This document shows positions 46,348-54,315 of a stretch of 64,000 bases of DNA, piece by piece (position 1 is the stretch's first letter; each line of letters opens with the position of its first letter). The stretch is from BS150m-G50 sp964517435. Its GTDB lineage: Bacteria > CAIWAD01 > BS150m-G50. A program made the position numbers and the translations under genes. The DNA lies in contig CAZFEC010000001.1 of NCBI GenBank assembly GCA_964517435.1, positions 159,674 through 223,673 on the forward strand, read 5' to 3'. The notes beneath the pieces are model-generated. The model had not been told where the DNA came from and searched no databases. It worked only from the letters and a program-made list of their open reading frames with translations.

Positions 46348-47202
46348 TCAGTTGCTGATGGCTTCGGCGCCACCCACGATGTCGGAGATCTCGGTGGTGA
46401 TGGCGGCCTGCCGGGCCTGGTTATAATGCAGTGTGAGTTCGGCGATCATTTCGGTCGCGTTTTCCGTGGCGGCCTCCATCGCCGTCATGCGGGCGCCCTG
46501 CTCCGCCGCGTTCGACTCCAGCAGGATGCGCCAGAACTGGTAGTTGATGTGGAGCGGCAGAATGCTGTCCAGCAGCGTGGGGGCGTCCGGTTCGTAGAGG
46601 CATTCGGTGTGGGTCTGGGCGCCCTGCTCCAGATCGATCGGCAGAAGCGTCTCCACCACCACATCCTGCCGTACGGCCGATTTGAATTCGTTGTAGACGA
46701 CCTGCACCCGGTCCAGTTCGAACCGCGTATAGAGATCGATCACCATGGTGCCGATGCTCTGCGCGTGCGAAAAGGAAAGCTCGTTGAAGAAACTGGTGTA
46801 GTGCTGCAGGAGCGGGTGCGTGCGGCGCCGGTACCAGTCGTGGCCGGTGCGTCCGACCGGCACCAGCTGGGTTTCCCCCCGCTGCTCTTCTCTTAAGAAC
46901 AGCTCCACCCGGCGGATGATGTTGCTGTTGAAGCCGCCGCAGAGGCCGCGGTCGCCGGTGACCAGCACCAGGGCTGTGCGCTCCGGTTCGCGCCGCGCCA
47001 GCAGCGGGTGGAGTTGCGGATCGGTAATCCGGGCCAGGTCGCCCAGCAGCTGCCGCAGCCGAAAGGCGTAGGGGCGTGCTTTGACGATGTTCTCCTGGGC
47101 GCGGCGCATCTTGGCGGCCGCCACCATTTTCATGGCGCTGGTGATCTGCTGGGTGGAGGTAACGCTGCTGATCCGCTTGCGGATCTGTTTAAGGTTGGCC
47201 AT
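46348..47202 (-). CDS. atpG: F-type ATP synthase gamma subunit
   Basis: 284 residues. N-terminal helix MANLKQIRKRISSVTSTQQI with ITSAMKMVAAAKMRRAQ, middle LVTGDRGLCGGFNSNIIRRV, and C-terminal helix ATENATEMIAELTLHYNQAR, the rotor shaft. The start codon sits two bases from a copy of the inverted-repeat element (47204-47258). The element's proximal arm contains the only GGGAA ribosome-site-like run. Confidence 0.97.
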   Translation of the reverse strand: MANLKQIRKRISSVTSTQQITSAMKMVAAAKMRRAQENIVKARPYAFRLRQLLGDLARITDPQLHPLLARREPERTALVLVTGDRGLCGGFNSNIIRRVELFLREEQRGETQLVPVGRTGHDWYRRRTHPLLQHYTSFFNELSFSHAQSIGTMVIDLYTRFELDRVQVVYNEFKSAVRQDVVVETLLPIDLEQGAQTHTECLYEPDAPTLLDSILPLHINYQFWRILLESNAAEQGARMTAMEAATENATEMIAELTLHYNQARQAAITTEISDIVGGAEAISN

Positions 47203-47203
47203 C

Positions 47204-47258
47204 TATAGTATTTCCCAGTAAAAAGCGTTCACGTTTATAACCTTTCGAGAAATACTAA
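47204..47258. repeat. Intergenic inverted-repeat element, copy C
   Basis: TATAGTATTTC (47204-47214) pairs with GAAATACTA (47249-47257); the distal arm lacks the last T of the full form. The centre is 34 bases. It lies in the 103-base atpA-atpG gap, directly before the atpG ATG. Same arms as copy B at 23179, including the following CC and preceding GA bases. Confidence 0.75.
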
Positions 47259-47305
47259 AACGTGATGCCTGTTAACTTCTCTAACAGAGCCATGTTGGTT
47301 ATTCA

Positions 47306-48817
47306 TCACGCGATCTGGACTCCCTTGATGTATTCCGCCGCGATCTTTTTCAGCTCTTCGATGAATTCGTCACTCATGCCCGCTTCGCCGCGAATTTCTT
47401 CCAGCTTGGCGGGATGGCTGCCCTGCAGGAAGCTGATGAAGCCGTCCGCAACCTCCAGCGCTTTCTCCAGCGGGATCTCATCCAGGAAACCGTGAATGCC
47501 CAGGAAGATCACCGCCACCTGCTCTTCGACCGGCTTCGGCTGGTACTGCTTCTGTTTGAGCAGCTCCACCAGCCTCGAACCGCGGGTCAGCTGCTGCTGG
47601 GTGGCTTTGTCCAGGTCGGAGCCGAACTTGGCGAACGCCTCCAGCTCCCGGAACTGCGCCATGTCCAGCCGCAGCGAACCGGCGACCTGTCGCATCGCTT
47701 TCGGCTGGGCGTTGCCGCCGACGCGGGAGACGGAGATGCCGGCGTTGATAGCGGGCCGGATACCGGAATAGAACAGGTCCGACTCGAGGAAAATCTGGCC
47801 GTCGGTAATGGAGATGACATTGGTCGGGATGTAGGCGGAAACGTCGCCCGCCTGGGTTTCGATGATCGGCAGTGCTGTCAGCGATCCCCCGCCCTCAGCC
47901 TCGGAAAGCTTCGCGGCCCGCTCCAGCAGCCGGGAATGCAGGTAGAAGACATCGCCGGGATAGGCTTCGCGGCCGGGGGGACGGCGCAGCAGCAGCGACA
48001 TCTGGCGATAGGCCCAGGCGTGCTTGGTCAGGTCATCGTAAATGCAGAGCGCGTGCTTGCCTCGATCGCGATAGAACTCGCCGATGGCGGCGCCGGCATA
48101 GGGCGCCAGGAACTGGATCGGCGCCACTTCCACCGCGGTGGAGGAAACGACGATGGTGTAATCCATGGCGCCGTGATCCTCGAGGATCTTGACTACCTTG
48201 GCGATGGTGGAGCCTTTCTGACCGATGGCGACATAGATGCAGACGACATCCTTGCCCTTTTGATTGATGATGGTATCGAGGGCGATGGCCGTTTTGCCGG
48301 TCTGCCGGTCGCCGATGATCAGCTCCCGCTGGCCGCGACCGATCGGAATCATGGAGTCGATCGCCTTGATGCCGGTCGCCAGCGACTCCTTCACCGGCTG
48401 ACGGGAGATCACACCGGTGGCTTTGCGTTCAATCGGCACGGTCTGGTCGGAGCTGATGGGACCGCGGCCGTCGCGGGGCATACCCAGTGGATTGACTACG
48501 CGACCCAACATCGCGTCGCCCACCGGAATCTCGACAATGCGACCGGTGCGCTTGACCACATCCCCTTCGCCGACGGTGGTTTCACCGCCGAAGAGTACGC
48601 AGCCGACGTTGTCCTCCTCCAGGTTCATCGCCATCCCCATCACCCCGTTCGGGAACTCGATCAGCTCGCCGGCCAGCACATTCTCCAGGCCGAAAACGCG
48701 GGCGATGCCGTCACCCACCTGGATCACCTGGCCGGTTTCGGCGATGTCGATCTCGCTGGTGAAGCCCTCGATACGCTGCTTCAACAGCGAGACTATCTCT
48801 TCCGGGTTGGTCCGCAT
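47306..48817 (-). CDS. atpA: F-type ATP synthase alpha subunit
   Basis: Regulatory nucleotide-binding F1 subunit, 503 residues. Walker A GDRQTGKT near 169-176; ESDLFYSGIRPAINAGISVSR and DLTKHAWAYRQMSLLLRRPPG are family hallmarks. Starts 75 bases after atpH. Normal length, no missing motif. Confidence 0.98.
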   Translation of the reverse strand: MRTNPEEIVSLLKQRIEGFTSEIDIAETGQVIQVGDGIARVFGLENVLAGELIEFPNGVMGMAMNLEEDNVGCVLFGGETTVGEGDVVKRTGRIVEIPVGDAMLGRVVNPLGMPRDGRGPISSDQTVPIERKATGVISRQPVKESLATGIKAIDSMIPIGRGQRELIIGDRQTGKTAIALDTIINQKGKDVVCIYVAIGQKGSTIAKVVKILEDHGAMDYTIVVSSTAVEVAPIQFLAPYAGAAIGEFYRDRGKHALCIYDDLTKHAWAYRQMSLLLRRPPGREAYPGDVFYLHSRLLERAAKLSEAEGGGSLTALPIIETQAGDVSAYIPTNVISITDGQIFLESDLFYSGIRPAINAGISVSRVGGNAQPKAMRQVAGSLRLDMAQFRELEAFAKFGSDLDKATQQQLTRGSRLVELLKQKQYQPKPVEEQVAVIFLGIHGFLDEIPLEKALEVADGFISFLQGSHPAKLEEIRGEAGMSDEFIEELKKIAAEYIKGVQIA

Positions 48818-48892
48818 TTCATCTCCTTACAATAACATTGCGCGATCACCTTGTCAGCGTCACACTATACGAGTTCCACTCGACAGCAGGTC

Positions 48893-49447
48893 TTACTCAA
48901 CCAGCAGTTGCCGCTGCAGCTGTTGCAGCCGGTTGCGCAGGCTGGCGTCGATCTGCGCCGAGCCGCGGTGCCCGGTCAGGTGCACGATGAACCCACCCAA
49001 CAGGGCGGGGTCCTCCCGCTGTGACAGCTTGACCGTCTGACGGCGCCAGCGGCTGATGTCCGCTTCCAGCTCCGCCAGCAGCTCCGGGTCGAGAGTTGCC
49101 GCCACCGTCACTTCGCCGCGTTCGATGCCCGCTTCCTCATCGCAACGGGCCGCATACTCGTCGATGATTTCAGGCAGCAGCGCGCTGCGTCCTTTTTCCA
49201 CGACCAGGCGCAGCAGGTTGACCAGCAGCTGGACGTCCTGCCCGCTGAAGAGCTCCTCCACCAGGCCGCTGACCGTCTCCACGATGCGCGCCTTGCTGAG
49301 GCGGGCGGACTGAAGAAAACGGCCCAGCTCGCCCCGCAGCGGCTCCGCCAGTACCTGCAACTGTTCGAGCAGCATGGCGGCGCTGTCGCGCTCCCGGGCA
49401 GCCAGGTAGAGTGCCTCGGCGTACTTCCGGCTCAGCCTGCTGTTCAT
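48893..49447 (-). CDS. atpH: F-type ATP synthase delta subunit
   Basis: 184 residues. Stator subunit joining F1 to the b stalk. N-terminal SRKYAEALYLAARERD is the usual 'YA-AL' start of delta; C-terminal GGFIVHLTGHRGSAQIDASL matches the family end (G-G-x-D-x-S). Overlaps the atpF stop by four bases. Confidence 0.94.
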   Translation of the reverse strand: MNSRLSRKYAEALYLAARERDSAAMLLEQLQVLAEPLRGELGRFLQSARLSKARIVETVSGLVEELFSGQDVQLLVNLLRLVVEKGRSALLPEIIDEYAARCDEEAGIERGEVTVAATLDPELLAELEADISRWRRQTVKLSQREDPALLGGFIVHLTGHRGSAQIDASLRNRLQQLQRQLLVE

Positions 49448-49941
49448 GGCTTCAGTTCATCCAGCGTCTGCCGGACGATCTGTTCGCGGTCGGTGTCGCC
49501 CAGCGATTTGGCCAGCACCGACCGGGTTGCGGCCGTCACCAGATCCACCGCCTGCTCCCGTACCTGCTCCATCACCTGGCGGCTCTCCTGCTCGATTTCG
49601 GCCAGGGCCCGTTCGCGCAGTTTGACGACTTCCTCCGTCAGGAGGTTTTTCTGTTCCTCCTCGAAGTCGCGAGCACGCTGCTTGGCCTCACTGACGATCC
49701 CCTGGGCGTCACCGCGGGCCGCCAGCAGCAGTTCCTCGTTGCGTTGCCGCAGTTGCTCCGCCTCCTCGTGCTGCTGCCTGGCGTCGTCGATATCCTGACG
49801 GATACCCTCTTCCCGCCGCCGCAGACCGCCGATCAACGGACCCCAGACGTAGATGCGCAGGACGATCACCAGAACGATAAAGGTGATTAGGGTCCAGAAG
49901 ATGGACCCGGGCGCGGGGTTGATTATTTCGCTGAAACTCAT
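49444..49941 (-). CDS. atpF: F-type ATP synthase b subunit
   Basis: 165 residues. N-terminal TM helix IFWTLITFIVLVIVLRIYVW, then a long charged coiled coil (QQHEEAEQLRQRNEELLLAA). Peripheral stalk of Fo. A single b gene is present; no b' copy is seen. Confidence 0.95.
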   Translation of the reverse strand: MSFSEIINPAPGSIFWTLITFIVLVIVLRIYVWGPLIGGLRRREEGIRQDIDDARQQHEEAEQLRQRNEELLLAARGDAQGIVSEAKQRARDFEEEQKNLLTEEVVKLRERALAEIEQESRQVMEQVREQAVDLVTAATRSVLAKSLGDTDREQIVRQTLDELKP

Positions 49942-49972
49942 ACGAATCCCGTCGTCAAGTTACTGTTCACGG

Positions 49973-50191
49973 TTACTTGAGTACGATCAGCATGTTGATG
50001 ACGGCATTGAAGAACGCCACACCTTCGATGAGGGCGGCGGAAATAATCATGGCGGTCTGGATCTTGCCGGCGGCTTCCGGCTGCCGTGAGATTCCCTCCG
50101 TCGCTCCCTTACCGATGTGGCCGATGCCGATACCGGCGCCGATGGTTACCAGGCCTGCTCCGATGCCGGCCCCCATGTAGCCCCAATCCAT
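49973..50191 (-). CDS. atpE: F-type ATP synthase c subunit
   Basis: 72-residue double-helix rotor protein. The ion-binding Glu is E56 (SAALIEGVAFF) and the loop RQPEA (36-40) is conserved. The residue after the Glu is Gly, and I do not see the Gln/Ser ligand pattern of sodium-binding c subunits such as that of Ilyobacter, so a proton-driven enzyme is more likely. Confidence 0.96.
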   Translation of the reverse strand: MDWGYMGAGIGAGLVTIGAGIGIGHIGKGATEGISRQPEAAGKIQTAMIISAALIEGVAFFNAVINMLIVLK

Positions 50192-50278
50192 GTTTTCCTC
50201 CCGGGTTGTCTGACTTGTATTGGTCTATCACTCACCGGTGTGCCGCGCGGCAACCGGTATTGTTTTCACTTCAGTTGA

Positions 50279-51265
50279 TCAATGCGGATTCAGCGAACCG
50301 CCGATGAAAATCGCGGTCAACATCGCAAAGATATACGCCTGCAGGAAGGCGACGAACAGCTCCAGCAGGCTGATCGCAACGGAACCGGCCACGGCGATGG
50401 AACCGATGGAGAGCGCCCCCACCAGCCCGACCGGGATCAGGGCCAGGAAGGTGGCGATGACGGCGTGCCCCGCCAGCATGTTGGCGAAGAGCCGCATCGC
50501 GAGGGCGAAAGGCTTGGTGAACATCCCCAGGATCTCGATCGGCAGCATGATGGGATAGAGCGCCAGCGGTACGCCGTGCGGGATCAGGTTGCCGAAATGC
50601 CGGAAGAAGCCGTGCTCCCGGATACCGGTCCAGTGGATCATGATGAAGGAGATACCGGCCAGGGTGGCGGTAACCGAGATGTTGCCGGTGGAGGTCGCGC
50701 CCCATGGGAGCATCCCCACCAGGTTCATGATCAGGATGAACATGAAGAGGGTGATGAAGAACCCGAGGTACCTGGCCGCGCTGGGACCGGCGTTGGGCAC
50801 GACCACCTCGTCCCGGATAAAGACGATGATCGCTTCAAACGAATTGGCCAGACCGCCGCGGGGAACGCCGTCGCGGTAATTGCGCCGCGCCCAGAGGCCC
50901 AGCAGCAGCAGGATCAGGCCGCAGATCCACATGAAGTAGACATGCTTGGTGACAATCATCTCCCTGTCGCCGATACGGAACGGGATGAAGGAGTGCAGGG
51001 TGAAGCCGGGCAGTTCCACCTCGCGACTGTCGCAGAGGTGATGCTCGAGATGATGCAGTACGGATCCGTTGTCTCCGTGGTCATCGGCTTCAGCAACATG
51101 ACCGGAGGCGGTCTGGGAACTCGCGGTCGCGTGTTCAACTTCCACCTGCCCGGCGGCATCGTTCGAAGTGGACACCTTACCGCTCGCCTGCAGGGGAGCA
51201 GCCTGTAATCCCATCAGCCAGAGGGCGGCCGCGAGCAGGATACAGATAGTCTTGACGGTTTTCAT
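50279..51265 (-). CDS. atpB: F-type ATP synthase a subunit with extended N-terminus
   Basis: 328 residues; the ~90-residue N-terminal extension starts with a signal-like helix (TICILLAAALWLMGLQAAPL) and continues with a polar, His-rich segment (DDHGDNGSVLHHLEHHLCDS). Such extended a subunits are typical of Bacteroidota/Chlorobiota relatives. The core has the essential Arg in FALAMRLFANMLAGH and the family segment IHWTGIREHGFFRHFGN. Overlaps the atpI-like gene by four bases. Confidence 0.95.
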   Translation of the reverse strand: MKTVKTICILLAAALWLMGLQAAPLQASGKVSTSNDAAGQVEVEHATASSQTASGHVAEADDHGDNGSVLHHLEHHLCDSREVELPGFTLHSFIPFRIGDREMIVTKHVYFMWICGLILLLLGLWARRNYRDGVPRGGLANSFEAIIVFIRDEVVVPNAGPSAARYLGFFITLFMFILIMNLVGMLPWGATSTGNISVTATLAGISFIMIHWTGIREHGFFRHFGNLIPHGVPLALYPIMLPIEILGMFTKPFALAMRLFANMLAGHAVIATFLALIPVGLVGALSIGSIAVAGSVAISLLELFVAFLQAYIFAMLTAIFIGGSLNPH

Positions 51266-51579
51266 TCCCCTTCCCCGGTTGCGGGAGCCGCTGGCAGCGA
51301 TAATTCCCGGATCCGCCGAACGACTATCACCACCTGCAGTAACAGCAGCAGCAGGTAGCAGATGACCAGACTCCAGATGTAAGCTGAGCCGATCTGCTCC
51401 AGCAGGGTCTTAACCAGCAACAGCGCGGCAAACAGCAGCAGCAGCTTCAGCAGGAAGGTGATGGTCACCGCTCCCAGCAGCCTGCCGGTTCCCTTGCCGA
51501 TGGCTCTTACCATTACGATCAGTGAAATGAAAAAAAGCAGCAGCGCCGTGCCGGCACCCAGGATCAATTCCAAGATCAT
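51262..51579 (-). CDS. atpI: AtpI-like small membrane protein of the ATP synthase locus
   Basis: 105 residues with four predicted TM helices (ILGAGTALLLFFISLIVMVR, LLGAVTITFLLKLLLLFAAL, IWSLVICYLLLLLLQVVIVV). Its position between atpZ and atpB and its size fit ATP synthase protein I, proposed to assist c-ring assembly. Sequence alone is too generic for certainty. Overlaps both neighbours by four bases. Confidence 0.7.
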   Translation of the reverse strand: MILELILGAGTALLLFFISLIVMVRAIGKGTGRLLGAVTITFLLKLLLLFAALLLVKTLLEQIGSAYIWSLVICYLLLLLLQVVIVVRRIRELSLPAAPATGEGE

Positions 51580-51830
51580 TCGTTCTGATCCTCTTCCCGC
51601 TGGTTCTCTCTTTCAAGGTCCCGCAGTGACATGATAAACCAGTAAAAACCGATCACCAGTCCCAGCGCGGTACCCGTCAGGGTCAACCAGGGCAGTGTGC
51701 CCCAGTGCTTGTCCAGCCACCAGCCGCCCAGGGAGCCGCCCAGGATCACCAGTGCCAACCGCATTCCGAGGTCGACATAGGTGGCGGAGCGGCGGAGCGC
51801 TTCGCGGGTAGCGGGGTTCCGCTTGAACAT
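51576..51830 (-). CDS. atpZ: AtpZ/AtpQ-type ATP synthase accessory protein
   Basis: 84 residues with two TM helices (GMRLALVILGGSLGGWWLDK and TLTGTALGLVIGFYWFIMSL). The 'GGSLGGWWLD' hairpin is characteristic of the F0F1-ATPase gene 1 (AtpZ) family, proposed to take part in magnesium or calcium handling with AtpI. Its start overlaps the bactofilin stop by one base. Confidence 0.82.
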   Translation of the reverse strand: MFKRNPATREALRRSATYVDLGMRLALVILGGSLGGWWLDKHWGTLPWLTLTGTALGLVIGFYWFIMSLRDLERENQREEDQNE

Positions 51831-52267
51831 CAGATGCGCAGGGGAGTATCCCCGGGTTTAGCGGTTGCCGGTTCCTTTTTATCTGCCGCGGTTGGGGCGG
51901 CGGCGGCATTAGTCTTGCTGACGGAGGGGGGTTTCTTTTCACCGGACATGCTGCAGGAGCCTTCGAAGCGGGCTCCCTCCTCGATGACCAGGCGGAGAGT
52001 GACAATGTCACCGTTGAGGATGGCGTTGCTTTCCAGTTTGACTCGTTCGGTGGCGGTGACCGAACCGTTGACCTTACCGCCGATTACGATGTTCTTGCCG
52101 TGAACATCACCTTCCAGTGTACCTTCGGCTCCGATCGTCACCGTTTCTTCGGATGCGAGTTCCCCTTTGATCCTGCCGTCAATCCGGATGGAATCCTTGA
52201 TGGTCAGCGTGCCTTCGATCGCGGCGTCTTTGCCGATTACAGTCGCTTGAGTCTGTTGAGTCTCCAT
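51830..52267 (-). CDS. Bactofilin (polymer-forming cytoskeletal protein)
   Basis: 145 residues from ATG 52267. The core is a right-handed beta-helix built from hydrophobic repeats (ATVIGKDAAIEGTLTIKDSI, GELASEETVTIGAEGTLEGD, HGKNIVIGGKVNGSVTATER), the bactofilin hallmark. The C-terminal tail is Lys/Pro/Ala-rich. A longer frame from TTG 52414 adds 49 low-complexity residues; its ribosome site is poor, so I prefer 52267. It is the first gene of the ATP synthase unit. Bactofilins polymerise at the membrane and organise cell-wall or polar structures. Confidence 0.9.
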   Translation of the reverse strand: METQQTQATVIGKDAAIEGTLTIKDSIRIDGRIKGELASEETVTIGAEGTLEGDVHGKNIVIGGKVNGSVTATERVKLESNAILNGDIVTLRLVIEEGARFEGSCSMSGEKKPPSVSKTNAAAAPTAADKKEPATAKPGDTPLRI

Positions 52268-52456
52268 GGATGTCACTCTATTGTCTGATGATGGTGAAAT
52301 CGCTGCAGGCGGCTGCGGAACGGTGGCCGGCTCAGTGGAACCGGCCGCAACCCGGAAGCCCGTTTCATAGGAATGCAGCGCTCGCAGCACCGCAGGCCGC
52401 CACACAGTGGTCAACCTGCCGCGTAAGTGGAAACGACCCGGGTGGCGCTTGCTACC

Positions 52457-52485
52457 ACTTTAGACTATCAGTTGTATTTTTCCAA
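52457..52485 (-). promoter_or_regulatory. Candidate promoter of the bactofilin-ATP synthase operon
   Basis: On the minus strand TTGGAA (52485-52480), a 17-base spacer and TAAAGT (52462-52457), in the A+T-rich part of the 250-base gap. The leader would be ~180 bases. It matches the consensus only moderately. The rest of the gap shows no terminator for the gene at 52518. Confidence 0.4.
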
Positions 52486-52517
52486 AACAATTCTGCGAAT
52501 CGCCCCACTGGAGCGTA

Positions 52518-53546
52518 TTACTTCAGGTAGAGAACCTTGCGGGATATCTGCTCAGTGGGTGTCACGGCTCTCAACAGATAGACACCGGCCGACAGCGACG
52601 CCGGCGCGAAATCGAAGCGATGCCGGCCCGCGGCGAGCCGTCCGGCGTGAAGCTGGTTGACCAGCGCTCCCCGCAGGTCGTATACTTCCAGCCGCAGAGG
52701 TGAGGGTCGTGTCAGGGTCAGCTGAATCGTGGTCGCGGGATTGAAGGGATTCGGTTGGACGCTCAACTTCAGCTGCGGCGGCAACACCGGCGGTGGTACG
52801 GTTTCCGGCAGTGTCGACAGGTGGAATTCGCCGTCAGCGATCTCGATCAACACCGGCGGAAACTGGTCGACATCAATGGCGTTGCCGCTGAAACCGCCGG
52901 CGCGGACTCCGGTTTCCACCGTCGTGAAATTGATCGATCCTCCCGTGGAGATAAAGGCGTAATCCGCCTGGATCAGATCGAGCAGATCCTGTGGATCGAG
53001 ACTGTCCGGATTTTCCGGAATGAGCAGCGAATCGACCCCGATCAGGAAGAAGAATAACGTCGCAGCGCCGATGGGATAGCTGCCGGGTTGCAGCTCACCG
53101 TCCAGATCCAGATAGAAACCGAAGATATCGAAGCTGGTGTCGGGATGCGCCGTGACCGCCAGGTGCACAAAGGTGGTGCCGGTATCGTCACTGCTCTCGT
53201 AGCCGAGGACACCGCTGGGCAGCTGGTCGGTGGTGTCGATGGCGCCGTCGGCGAAAAAGTCCCCTTCCAGGGGGCCCATCAGCTGCTCCCAGTGAAAGGA
53301 TGTGTGACCGAAGGGAAACAACTCGGTTTCCTGGGCCGTCGCCTGACGCGCCGCCGGTTGCGCCACCGCCAGAAGCACCGCCGCCAGCCAGACCGCGTGG
53401 ATCAGGCGAGTCGAACCGCACGATTTGCGAATATCGCACGATTTGCGAATATCGCACGATTTGCGAATATCGCACGATTTGCGAATATCGCACGATTTGC
53501 GGGCACCGCAAGAACTGCGGCCTGTGTCTGATCGAACCGATCTCAT
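52518..53546 (-). CDS. Secreted protein with tandem hexapeptide repeat before its signal helix and a C-terminal sorting domain
   Basis: 342 residues from ATG 53546 (AGGAGGAATAAA directly upstream). Residues 19-42 are four exact DIRKSC hexapeptides, flanked by degenerate copies (ARKSC at 15-19, DIRKSCGSTR after), placed before the signal helix LIHAVWLAAVLLAVAQPAA. The mature part (about 70-260) has no recognised domain; it is acidic and beta-rich (DIFGFYLDLDGELQPGSYPI). The tail VQPNPFNPATTIQLTLTRPS ... GVYLLRAVT ending KVLYLK is a type-A sorting-type domain. Surface or secreted protein of unknown function. Confidence 0.8.
   Translation of the reverse strand: MRSVRSDTGRSSCGARKSCDIRKSCDIRKSCDIRKSCDIRKSCGSTRLIHAVWLAAVLLAVAQPAARQATAQETELFPFGHTSFHWEQLMGPLEGDFFADGAIDTTDQLPSGVLGYESSDDTGTTFVHLAVTAHPDTSFDIFGFYLDLDGELQPGSYPIGAATLFFFLIGVDSLLIPENPDSLDPQDLLDLIQADYAFISTGGSINFTTVETGVRAGGFSGNAIDVDQFPPVLIEIADGEFHLSTLPETVPPPVLPPQLKLSVQPNPFNPATTIQLTLTRPSPLRLEVYDLRGALVNQLHAGRLAAGRHRFDFAPASLSAGVYLLRAVTPTEQISRKVLYLK
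53417..53524. repeat. 18-bp tandem repeat (four exact plus two degenerate copies)
   Basis: Unit CGCACGATTTGCGAATAT is repeated exactly at 53417-53434, 53435-53452, 53453-53470 and 53471-53488. A partly matching unit follows (53489-53506), then a more diverged one (53507-53524). The unit length is a multiple of three, so copy-number change would lengthen or shorten the encoded protein without shifting frame. Confidence 0.95.
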
Positions 53547-53580
53547 TTTATTCCTCCTGAATTGAATGCATACGGTACCG

Positions 53581-54315
53581 TCAGCGCCGGATTCGCTTCA
53601 TTATTCCCTCCGGCAGCCAGCGCACCAGCGCCATGACCAGGCGCCAGTAGCCAGGCACGTAAACCTGGTTCCGGCTCCGGTCGACCGCTCTGACGATCAC
53701 CGGCGCGATCCGCTCGGGCGTGCTGAGCAGAGCCGACGGAGGCAGATGTGCCGTCATCGCCGTGCGGATGGGTCCCGGTTTAATGACGGTTACCCGGACA
53801 CCGCGGGGATGAAGCCAGCCGCGCAAGCCGTCCGTCAACGAGGTGACGGCCGCTTTCGCCGCGCCGTAAACCGCCAGACCGGCCCGGCCCCGGTCCCCCG
53901 CCACCGAGGAGATGACCGCCAGGCGGCGACAATCGCCCCGCTCCAGGAGCGGCAGCAGCCGGAGCAGCAATTCCGCCGTCGCGGTGTAATTGACCTGCGT
54001 GATACGCAGCGCCGCGGCGGGATCGTACAGCACTTCCCGGTTGCGTCCCAGCTCGCCGAAAGCCAGCAGGATCAGATCCGGTTTCTCGCTTTCCTGTTCC
54101 AGCAACCCGGCCGCCCGGGAAAGGGAGTCGGAATCGCAGGCGTCGAAACCGTCCAGGCGTACTTCCGCCCGCCAGCGGTCGCGCAGTTCCGTCGCCAACC
54201 GGTCCAGCTGCTCGAGATTGCGGGCGAACAGGTGCAACCGGTCGCCCCGGGCCGCCCAGAGGCGGATACAGGCGGCGGCGATACCTGAAGTGGCTCCGAA
54301 CACGACGATCTTCAT
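53581..54315 (-). CDS. Short-chain dehydrogenase, DprE2-like
   Basis: 244 residues. NAD(P)-binding GATSGIAAACIRLW at the N-terminus, the Ser of the active site in VISSVAGDRGRAG, the YGAAK catalytic pair (Y-x3-K) near 155, and the long C-terminal part VRVTVIKPGPIRTAM. The order and lengths fit decaprenylphosphoryl-ribose 2-ketoreductase-type SDRs. It shares a base with the stop/start of the FAD-enzyme gene directly upstream, the same pairing as dprE1-dprE2 in mycobacteria. Substrate here unknown. Confidence 0.82.
   Translation of the reverse strand: MKIVVFGATSGIAAACIRLWAARGDRLHLFARNLEQLDRLATELRDRWRAEVRLDGFDACDSDSLSRAAGLLEQESEKPDLILLAFGELGRNREVLYDPAAALRITQVNYTATAELLLRLLPLLERGDCRRLAVISSVAGDRGRAGLAVYGAAKAAVTSLTDGLRGWLHPRGVRVTVIKPGPIRTAMTAHLPPSALLSTPERIAPVIVRAVDRSRNQVYVPGYWRLVMALVRWLPEGIMKRIRR

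Noticed and set aside
51830..52414. Bactofilin starting at TTG 52414 with a 49-residue N-terminal extension
   Set aside because: The extension is low-complexity with a poor ribosome site; ATG 52267 leads directly into the bactofilin core. The longer start is not excluded.
53417..53524. Possible CRISPR array
   Set aside because: The 18-base units are directly abutting with no unique spacers, and they are in frame inside a coding region.
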